NCBI GenBank assembly: GCA_964034945.1
Contig: OZ035961.1
Span: 25,452,684 to 25,516,683 of the forward strand
Length of the DNA: 64,000 nucleotides
Origin: Chrysopilus asiliformis
Lineage: Eukaryota; Arthropoda; Insecta; Diptera; Rhagionidae
Direction of reading: 5' to 3'
A program made the position numbers and the translations under genes. How positions within the stretch are numbered: position 1 is the first letter of the stretch; the number at the start of each line of letters is the position of its first letter. The notes below the pieces were generated by a model. It saw nothing but the letters and a program-made list of their open reading frames with translations, was not told where the DNA came from and made no database searches. Shown here piece by piece: positions 56,901-64,000 of the stretch.

Positions 56901-59900
56901 CTTCTTATTCATTACTTCCTTTGAAATTCTTTGAATCTGCACAATTCCGGTTGACCGAAGGTAGTAGAATGTTTGTAATTTTTCAGTTATGCTAGCGAAT
57001 CAATTGACTTGAAATGATATTCGATTGAAATAAATTTAATTTAGAAAGTCTTTTTCTAGTGAGTATTTAATTAGGAGGCGTAAATTTAATTTCAATAAAT
57101 TTCTCAATTCAATTGAATTCATGTATTTTCAATATTAGTTCTTATTTGCCGCAAATTGTTTAGCATTTTTCAGTATTATTTTTTTTTTTTACCAAGAGTA
57201 GGTTTCAAACATAACAAAAGCTATAATTGCCAATCTGACAATCATTGGAGACCCGTATGGTGATATTCGTATCAAAATTCGAACAGTTGTACCAAAATTC
57301 CACTTTGAAGTCAAACTTTCCAACAAGATTTTTTTAAATTTATTCCAATCGGATTTTGATGTATGGGAGTTTTATGTAGAATCATATCTTAAATAACTTT
57401 TGTTCTTGCACTTTTTTGATAAGATGCACCGTTTTTGAGATATTCACAAAAACCGTTTTCATTCGTATGGGGGGTACCCCCCCTCCCCCTAATGGTCCAT
57501 TTTTGCCCATTAACGAACTTAGCCTTGCATTTTACGAAAAACGGATCTGCGCAAAATTTCAAGTCTCTAGCTCAATCCGTGCGCCCGCAATCCGCGCCAC
57601 AGACAGACAGACAGACAGACAGACAGACGGACAGACGGACAGACAGACAGACGGACAGACAGACAGACGGACAAACAGACAGACGGACGGACATGCAGAA
57701 ATTAAATATTTTTATCATTCTAAACACACTGGTGTAATTCATTTTTTTGTGTGATGATGGGATCTTGGCGTTACAAACAGTAAGGCAAAGTTAATATACC
57801 CTTTGGTTTCACCATACGGGTATAAAAAAATTAAATACGCAGTTTTTACATGAAATTTTTTTAAATGTTTGCCCCAAGATTTCCATTTTGACAGTCAGAA
57901 AAATAAAGTTTTTCATTTTTGAAAAAACGAAAACTTAATTTTTCTGTTCTCGAGTTATTTAAGATACATACAACGAACAAACCGACATTTTTTCATTAGG
58001 CAATTAAAATTCATTAGGCAACTTATATGAGGTTTTCCGAATTTTGTACCGCAACAAAAAAATCTTGTTGAAATGAAGTGCGTGGTGAAAAACCGATAAT
58101 TCCATTATGCTAAGCTTCCTACACATCGAAATAAAACAAAAAGTTTTTCTCTTGGGTATGTGGCAGTAATCTTATATCATCGTACAAAGGGTTGAATTTG
58201 TTTAACACGTTTTTTTCAACACATAAAACGTGACCTTTTAGTTGAATCTAATCATCTTGGTTTTGATTAGAATAACATTTGAGGATTTTTATCAGGACCA
58301 AGAAATAGAACGTTGGTCCATAAAATTGAACAAAATAAGGTTTTGCTTTACTTATAGTTTTATCTATTGCTAAAATTCCAACTCGATTTCGCACGGCTGA
58401 AAGTGTGAATAGAGCAAAAACTAGGAAAATAAAATTCAAACGATTATCGATTGTTTTCAGGTTGAAGGATTATCGAAAAAGTTGAGTAAAATTCAAATTT
58501 TCTTTTTGAGTATAAAAGCTCAATCTCTTCCGCGATCTGGTAAAATTGAGATCAATCGGCACGAAAAATTTCCATGAAGAGTAATACTCGTGGTCGTGGT
58601 CCTTCTCACGAATTAACCTGGAGCCTTCCCCTCCACGTCGGCCTTCTGTCACGTATTAAAACTTCCTCTGTGTTAGTAAAAATCTGTTGAAAAACGATAG
58701 CTCCACTTAATGGAACGGTTTAAGTGGTCAGGAAATTTTTTTAGGGTATGACCTATTTAATGGTGAAAACCCGGTCAAAATTCTTTGAGTGGTCTAAGAG
58801 ATATCAGGGGAGAGGATTGACGAGAAGAGGAGACAGGATTTTTTTTGTATTAGTAGATCTTTGTCTGTGAGACCCTTTATGTAAAACAAATCTCGCACTT
58901 CAATCGGCTGGTTCAAAAGTTATTTGGGAAGGGTTAAGGAGGGGGGGGGGGGGGGGGGGGCGGTCAAAATAAAGTATTCAGTCCTTTATTCTGCAAGTAA
59001 CTTTACCCATGTTCATAATTTGATGACGGGACTACACTTAAATTAGTAAAATTCGTATGATCACCTTTTAGTACTGGGTGTTGCATTTACATTTGTTTTA
59101 AAACTTGTTACAAAAATTTTAATCGTTTGAGAAATAATCAGTAGTACGAGTCTGAAAGAAGCACAATTTTTGGTGTGGCAAAATAGTCCAAAGTTTGATC
59201 AGAAAATGTTTTTAATTTTTTTTTATTAAAATCGTTAAGTTAGTTCTAGAGACAAATTCCACGTGTGACTTTTGGAAAAAATCTATGAATATTGGCATAA
59301 CTTCAGGGTATCATTAAATAGAAGTCATGCATGTCCATTAAATTTATCCAATTGAGGCTACTTTAGGATAAATTTGTTTCGTCTATCATCAATTTTTATT
59401 AAGTATTAGCTCTAAGGGTTCAATTAGAGCTAATACTTAATAAAAATTGATGATAGACGAAATCTAAAAATAGCCACTTTTCAATTACAAAACATGATAC
59501 ATACTTTTCAATTAGCTAGAAATAACTTTTAGAATCTGAGCAGTTTCAATTCAGCTTGAAAGAAAAACTTAAAAATTTAAATTATTTTCAATTGTTACTA
59601 GGCACTTCGTATAGTTGTAAGGGTAGCCCTTTTGCTATTTTTCTTGAATATTTTATGGAGAAGAACTTTCCATGTATGTATGTACAGATCACTGAAAAAC
59701 TGGTAGCAATAAATATCAATTAATCGAAATGAAATACAGTTAAATTTCTCTAAGACTATCCAGTTGTGAAAACTTCTATCGACTATGAAACGAAGAATTA
59801 GATCGGAATGCACAAAACCTCAACTAAATTAAACAAAACATGATGTGAGAATGTTGAATATACAAAACTGAAATGAGGAATTTCTCTAAGGGCATTGCTA

Positions 59901-62525
59901 TGTAATAACAGCAGCATAAACTGCTTTATTAATTACTTGAAATATCATTACTATTATTAATGCTGTGTATCATAAATCATTCTAATTAATTAATCCTCTC
60001 AATCCAAAGCATATGCAAATTTCTTTAACATAAATTTTATGTAAGCCATCGACCGATGAACAGACTAACAAAATCAAAATTGACAGTTTGAGCATAAATG
60101 TGAATATTGCAAGTCGATTATTTTATATGCTGCCTGAGTTGAGCATATCGTATAAAATTAAATACTTGTGCCATAATTGTAGAACGCGGAGGGACATTAA
60201 AAAAGACATACTGGTTTCAAATGCCAGAACGACTACCGGCCATTCCAGAGAATACAGTTTTAATGCACGCATCAAAATTAATGCATAAATCTTTCTTAGG
60301 TTGATTCTTGCCAATTCATAATTAAGATCAGATGCCTATAATGAGAATTTGCCATTGGAATGTATCTTTCTTAAAAATTATTCTTGTAGTTTAAACATTT
60401 TGATATATTTTAGGGCTGCAAGATTATGAAATAAATTGAAGCAAATTGTTCTGTCCTTCATCCTCAAAGCTAATTGATTCCATTTTTAAGGGATTTTTCG
60501 ATCAAGAAGAGAAAAAAATAGTTTTCAACCTTTTCGTGAGATTTTTCATTACCAATACGATAATGTTTAAGTTTTAATAGCAAAATAGTCAATATCCTAT
60601 TTGAGATCTTGTTTTTGCAAATTCGTTTCCGGCAAAATTATGAGGGTGTCCGTGCATCTGTCTGTCGGTCTGTGCGTTTTACGCATCTTAAATAATTCAA
60701 GACTGCGTTGAGCTAGGGACTTGAAATTTTTTGTAAATGAGGTTTGCGAAAATTGTAGTTTTCAATCATCTTCGAAGAGTAACATTAGCTATTACGAATA
60801 CCCCCCCCCCCCCCACCCCTCATTTTTTTTTTTTTTTAAAAAAAGTCTTTAAATTTTCGAAAATTATGCGCTTTTGGGAAAAATGAATATAACAAAATTT
60901 AAAGGACATAAATTTTTTTAAATTCTTTGCTTTTGCGATTTTTGCGTATCTCTAAGGTTCTCAAAATATTTGAAAAAGTTGAGTTTTTTGAAAATGTCTC
61001 GGAAATTATGCGCTTTTGCGAAAAAACCAAATCGTATCATACTCGGTGATATAGCATTTCGAGTTTGAGCTCAATTTTTGACGGACTAAAAATAAATAAA
61101 ATTCCAAAAATCCTCTGCAAGTAAAAAATTGAACCGCAGGCGGCTTTTTTTTAACAGAAATACGCTGCAGATGAAAATGTTAACATTTAAATTGATTTCG
61201 GGAATAACTATTAAATATTTTACAATATGCTTATGAACTCTGTTTGATAATAGTTATTTTTATTTTTAATTTCAGTAAAAGCAGGTGCCAACGTAATAAT
61301 TCCAGGTCCACATATTCGCTTTGAAGCTCTTCCACCACCAATAGTTATAATATCACAGTCAAATCGTCATACATTTCTTCCGTGTTTAGTTAGTATTCAC
61401 AACCAAACAGGTAAATTAAAGAGAATTTTAATTTTTTATAATACTAGAATTGAAACTATCAAAACCGATTCTTTTTTTATTATTATTATTTTTTACGTTT
61501 TAATAATCATCTTAATCAGAAAGATTGTGAAATACCTAAAATTTGATTGTGTTCTTCAGTTAATAGCTCCGATTATGAATTTTTTTCCTGGTATCGAAAC
61601 GGTGAAAGGATTTCGACCGGTCAACGCAACGATTTTCAAATTTTGCAAAATGGGACCCTTAAAATTCCATCCAATGAAAATTCATCTGGAATTTACCGTT
61701 GTGTAGCGAATGGAACGGCATGGGGTGTTGGTGCCATAATTTCACCAGACACTGTTGCTCGTTATGCTGGTAAGATAATAGATTTTGTGTTAACATAACA
61801 TTGCAAAATGCTGACAACTTTTTTTTTGCTCACAGTACTTCAACGACTTCCAGATGTCAATCCAAATATCACAGCCGAATTAAATCATCCTTTAATAATT
61901 CAATGTCCCATAGCTAGTATACCCTCATCGAATATCACATGGTTCTATAATAATCGGTCAATTGATGTACATCATCCTGAAAACAGGCGAGTAAAGATCA
62001 CAAAAAAACCCATTCTCAATTATTTTGTAAGATTAAGAAAACTAAAAAAATTGTTTTTCTCTTAAAAATCAGGTTCTTTCAAATTCAAAATGGCAGTCTA
62101 CTAATAAATTCTGTTAAAGAATTGGATAAAGGGCGATATAAGTAAATTAAATTAAATTCAAAAAATTAAGACTATCAAATATTTCCAAAATTCTTTTTTT
62201 TAGGTGCATTGCAAGGAATTTCTTTCATCCGAAGAAACAACGGCAATTTACTTGGACGCTGTCCACAACATCTTCCCCACAATCGATGAGAAATGATGTT
62301 GGGAAGCTTCTTTCACCGCTACAAAATACAACTCAATATGTTATGAATGGCGCGAGTTTAAAATTATATTGCGCCGCATATTCCGATCGAATTGAGTGGT
62401 ATTTCAATCCTCACAACACTGAGAATTCCATTAAACTAAGAAACAATAGTAATGAAGTACAAATAGATAATATTGGACCTAATAGTGAAGGATATTATCA
62501 GTGTCGAACAACAAATGGATCACAG
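52128..62525 (+). CDS. Ig-superfamily receptor/adhesion gene, 5' part, Dscam-like?
   Basis: Six exons, 52128-52179, 61276-61410, 61560-61769, 61836-61986, 62073-62141 and 62204-62525, join in frame to 313 residues. Residues 1-17 form a signal peptide. Three Ig domains show the Cys-Trp-Cys triads C54-W73-C110, C156-W168-C207 and C262-W271-C306, each with a G-x-Y-x-C end. About a dozen N-glycosylation sequons suggest an extracellular protein. Phases are 1,1,1,2,2 and the frame is open (phase 0) at 62525, so more exons lie beyond the window. Intron 4 needs a GC-AG donor. The Ig1 start (F-x-x-x-PPP-x-V), NGTL strand and Ig1-Ig2 linker (IIS-D...AV...DVN) recall Dscam N-termini. Sidekick, DCC/Frazzled and Ihog/Boi were also considered. 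The Ig architecture is secure and the family name is not. Confidence 0.75.
52535..52690 (+). repeat. Family A' 3' fragment
   Basis: CATACATCAAAATCCAATCG, ACCACTG, TTTAAATAAACATTTT and the end GGCAATTGTAACTTTTCTTA plus TGTTT match the last unit of the 39404-40142 element. Confidence 0.7.
52790..53045 (+). repeat. Family A' internal fragment
   Basis: TCTCATAAGTGGCTAGGCTA, AGTTCTTGAACGGGTAAAAT, a CTTTGAAACGGTGAGTCATA stretch and TAAACATTTTGTCTATTTTT follow the 39540-40110 order but lack the microsatellite and the 3' end. GAAGCTTTTCTTATGTTT at about 55099-55116 could be the displaced 3' end, split off by the hAT inserted at 53206. Confidence 0.6.
53206..55028. mobile_element. 1.8-kb hAT-like element carrying a HINE
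   Basis: The perfect 8-bp duplication GTTGGAAT flanks it (53198-53205, 55029-55036). The ends CAGCGATGTCCCCA and, inverted, CAGGGATGGCCCCA differ at two positions, and CTACTACTATTT lies just inside both. A second inverted pair, GGTTCAAAACGAGTCTACTC (about 53351 and 54718-54737), lies further in. A family A element (53727-54288) is nested in the middle. No transposase frame is present; 53149-53478 and 53414-53605 are not genes. Confidence 0.8.
53727..54288 (+). mobile_element. Family A HINE copy in gene intron 1
   Basis: It is full length: TTTTTTATACCCGTATGGTG, a (GTCY)n array at about 53861-53927, the core with GAGCTACAGACTTGAAATTT, CACCATACGGGT, the perfect hairpin TTGCCAGATTGGCAA and the end GTTATGTTTT. 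It lies within the hAT at 53206-55028, so it arrived later. Confidence 0.85.
55126..57210. other. 2.1 kb of intron 1 without recognised content
   Basis: AT-rich. I see no exon with acceptor, frame and donor, and no repeat ends. A (TGTGTG) run lies at 56871-56880. Confidence 0.5.
57211..57826 (-). mobile_element. Family A HINE copy in gene intron 1
   Basis: Minus orientation, from AACATAACAAAAGCTATAAT to CACCATACGGGTATAAAA. The GACA/GACG array covers about 57600-57693. The 3' hairpin has one mismatch (TTGCCAATCTGACAA). Frames 57416-57754 and 57435-57737 are translations of the repeat. Confidence 0.85.
57827..58940. other. Intron 1 sequence, nothing recognised
   Basis: AT-rich, with a moderately GC-rich patch at 58560-58660 (GTGGTCGTGGTCCTTCTCAC). 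No exon or repeat end was identified. Confidence 0.45.
58941..58960. repeat. Poly-G run of 20
   Basis: Twenty consecutive G residues, preceded by GGGTTAAGGA and followed by CGG. Such a run can form G-quadruplex on the + strand, and its length is also prone to sequencing error. Confidence 0.9.
59378..59462. repeat. Near-perfect 38-bp inverted repeat, 8-nt loop
   Basis: The left arm (59378-59415, CGTCTATCATCAATTTTTAT...) and the right arm (59424-59462) are complementary except for one extra T, around the loop GGGTTCAA. Transcribed either way it would form a strong hairpin. Confidence 0.9.
59463..60639. other. Intron 1 sequence, nothing recognised
   Basis: AT-rich. The overlapping frames at 60088-60314 on both strands show no protein-like features. 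Confidence 0.45.
60640..61080 (+). repeat. Distant family A relative
   Basis: GTCCGTGCATCTGTCTGTCG followed, 45 bp on, by GCGTTGAGCTAGGGACTTGA and AATTTTTTG repeats the microsatellite-plus-core arrangement. The remaining sequence matches no other copy here. A poly-C run (60801-60814) and a poly-T run sit in its middle. Confidence 0.55.
61276..61410 (+). CDS. Exon 2: Ig domain 1, first half
   Basis: Acceptor TTTTTAATTTCAG, donor CAG|GTAAAT. It is entered and left in phase 1. It encodes about 45 residues with IRFEALPPP and the first Ig Cys (C54, FLPCLV). Confidence 0.75.
61560..61769 (+). CDS. Exon 3: Ig domain 1, second half
   Basis: Acceptor GTGTTCTTCAG, donor CTG|GTAAGA, phase 1 to 1. It encodes 70 residues with FSWYRNG (W73), ILQNGTLKI and GIYRCVAN (C110), then the linker into domain 2. 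Confidence 0.85.
61836..61986 (+). CDS. Exon 4: Ig domain 2, first half
   Basis: Acceptor TTTGCTCACAG, phase 1 in and phase 2 out. It encodes IIQCPIAS (C156) and ITWFYNN (W168). The donor is AACAG|GCGAGTAAAG. The only nearby GT (CGA|GTAAAG) would shift the next exon into an early stop, so a GC donor is inferred. Confidence 0.8.
62073..62141 (+). CDS. Exon 5: Ig domain 2, middle
   Basis: A 69-nt exon between CTTAAAAATCAG and ATAA|GTAAAT, phase 2 to 2. It encodes FFQIQNGSLLINSVKELDKG, the E-F strands and the conserved Asp-x-Gly of the Ig fold. Confidence 0.8.
62204..62525 (+). CDS. Exon 6: end of Ig 2 and all of Ig 3
   Basis: Acceptor TTCTTTTTTTTAG, donor CACAG|GTATGT, phase 2 in and phase 0 out. 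It completes YKCIARN (C207) and encodes domain 3 with LKLYCAAY (C262), IEWYFN (W271) and EGYYQCRT (C306). An intron-less Ig domain next to two split ones is common in this superfamily. Confidence 0.8.
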
Positions 62526-62583
62526 GTATGTAAAGAAATCTGAACTTTTTTTTTTGATGTGATATTGTTTGGGGCGTAAATTA

Positions 62584-62746
62584 CCCGGCCCTTACACGCG
62601 TCTGTAGATCTGACACAGTCGCTGACACAGTCTCGTGTAAATGCACTGACTGCCAGTTCGCTAAATGTCTTTTAATTCGTTGTCAGTAATTTGACATTTG
62701 AAGTCTGTGCTACTGACAGACTTTACAGTCGCGTGTAAAGGCCGGG
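62584..62746. mobile_element. 163-bp PIF-like MITE with TTA duplication
   Basis: The ends CCCGGCCCTTACACGCGTCT and, inverted, CCCGGCCTTTACACGCGACT pair over about 28 bp. TTA flanks both ends (62581-62583, 62747-62749). CTGACA motifs recur inside. It lies in the intron after exon 6. Confidence 0.85.
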
Positions 62747-62784
62747 TTAGAATCTTTAGATATTTGAAAAAATATATTTTGCAT

Positions 62785-62850
62785 ATTTTTCCCGAAACTA
62801 AAAATTTGCAGAGGAAAGTTTTGTGTTAATCACAACTGATGTTTTTTACA
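62785..62850 (+). repeat. Family C 3'-end fragment
   Basis: GAGGAAAGTTTTGTGTTAAT and CACAACTGATGTTTTTTACA match the 3' end of the full-length family C copy (48796-48846). Nothing else of the element is present. Confidence 0.5.
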
Positions 62851-64000
62851 TTGTAGACATTTTTTATTTCATAAAACAAAAAAAAAAGTAAAATATGTTT
62901 AAAATTTAATATGTTAATGAATACATTGTAAAATGTCTAGTCTGACATAATGTTGACGGCTAGACTTATGTATTCTAATAAATTTTATAATCGGTCGATG
63001 CAGTTAAGGTTGTTCGACGTGACTAAATCAATCGATCGATCACAATTTTTAACAAACATAAAAAGAAAGTAATTTCATTCAAATTACGTATTAAACATAT
63101 TGATTATGAATCCTTATCGAGAATAAATTCATACCAAACTGTTAGCTAATTTCAATTCGAATCGATATTAGCTAGACAGTCATTATAATATTGTGCAAAG
63201 ATTTAATGCAATGATAAAATTTTAAAGATGACAAACAGAAACAAAAGTTGTACAAGAAAACTAAATTCAAGCAGTTAGACGCCACCCATTATTATTGGTA
63301 GTTAAAAGAAATTGTATCTATTCATGTTTTACACGTTGAAAAAGTGAAAAGTAAAGAAAACTAAACAAATAATAGTTGTTCAAATAAATATGCGAAGCAT
63401 AGAATACACATTTACTTTACTCACGAATCTCTATAGCTTCGAATATATCAATAGGAAAATGCAATTCCACCACATAAAACAATCATCTTTCGATGCGTAC
63501 ATATGTTCGATACAATTCGATATATCTTTTAATAAATTTCCATTCATATTTGTACAACATAGAGTATTGACATGTTTATGGTTGGTTATTCATCGCTACA
63601 TAGTTTACATAAGTACAATGTTTGGGGTGCTCATATCCATGCCCCCATCATAATAACTCTATCGATATCACTGTAGCTTCAGCAAAATATAGTACATATC
63701 AGATCAGATACACATTATTTATATTTGACAGTAATAAACGGAACGCATTTGGCTGCTTGCTTATTCCATTACATTGCATTTAAGGTCTTTTATTACTAGG
63801 CTAGATGTAACTCTTTCTATTTGGATTTGCATAAATCTCTATAGCTATTCATATACAAGTTGCAATTTAAACACTTTGATCAATATGTAAAAGTCTTTGA
63901 TTTCACCCCTCTTACTTCTTCATACCAATTAATAGTTGTGGTGGCCGTCCTAACTCTTTTGATATCTTTCATTAAATTAAAGTGTGGCACAACGCAAATA
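62851..64000. other. Intron sequence, no further exon seen
   Basis: AT-rich to the window edge. I looked for a phase-0 acceptor followed by an Ig-like frame and found none. The frame 63390-63653 lacks protein-like features. Confidence 0.5.

Overview
The window looks like nuclear DNA from an AT-rich arthropod genome, most likely an insect and probably a dipteran. It has no operons, a single split gene with GT-AG introns, and a very dense load of interspersed repeats and small DNA transposons. The dipteran guess rests on repeats with (GTCY)n microsatellites and subterminal inverted repeats, which resemble the mini-me / DINE-1 (Helentron-associated) elements known from flies. It is an inference. 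Almost every short open frame lies inside a repeat and is not a gene.

One gene is supported: the 5' part of an immunoglobulin-superfamily gene on the + strand. A GC-richer block (about 50.6-52.1 kb) precedes a signal-peptide exon (52128-52179). A 9.1 kb first intron follows. Five exons (61276-62525) then encode three Ig domains. All splice phases agree and the conceptual product is 313 residues, open at its 3' end. One intron (61987-62072) must use a GC-AG donor to keep frame. The domain spacing and linkers recall the N-terminus of Dscam-type receptors, but the family call is tentative.

Layout: 1-9.4 kb holds small TIR elements (hAT with 8-bp target duplication at 1790-2041; PIF/Harbinger relic with a truncated transposase at 4168-4932; pogo-like MITE at 5091-5190), a tRNA-derived SINE (7098-7440) and a 1-kb TIR element (8369-9386). 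9.4-22 kb holds MITEs, three Helentron-like (HINE) copies and a HINE inserted into another repeat (20846-21892). 22.8-31.1 kb holds two hAT elements, several MITEs, a 1.15-kb TIR element and a SINE split by a MITE. 31.8-49.9 kb is dominated by four repeat families (called here A/HINE, A', B and C), a hAT nested in a family C copy, several long-TIR elements, a degenerate coding remnant and a piggyBac MITE. 50.6-62.5 kb is the gene, whose first intron contains further HINE and hAT insertions. The last 1.5 kb holds one MITE and nothing else recognised.

The most unusual pattern is that families A, A', B, C and a further relative all place a GTCY/GACA-type microsatellite 30-45 bp from a similar core reading roughly GAGCTAGAGACTTGAAATT, although their outer sequences look unrelated.
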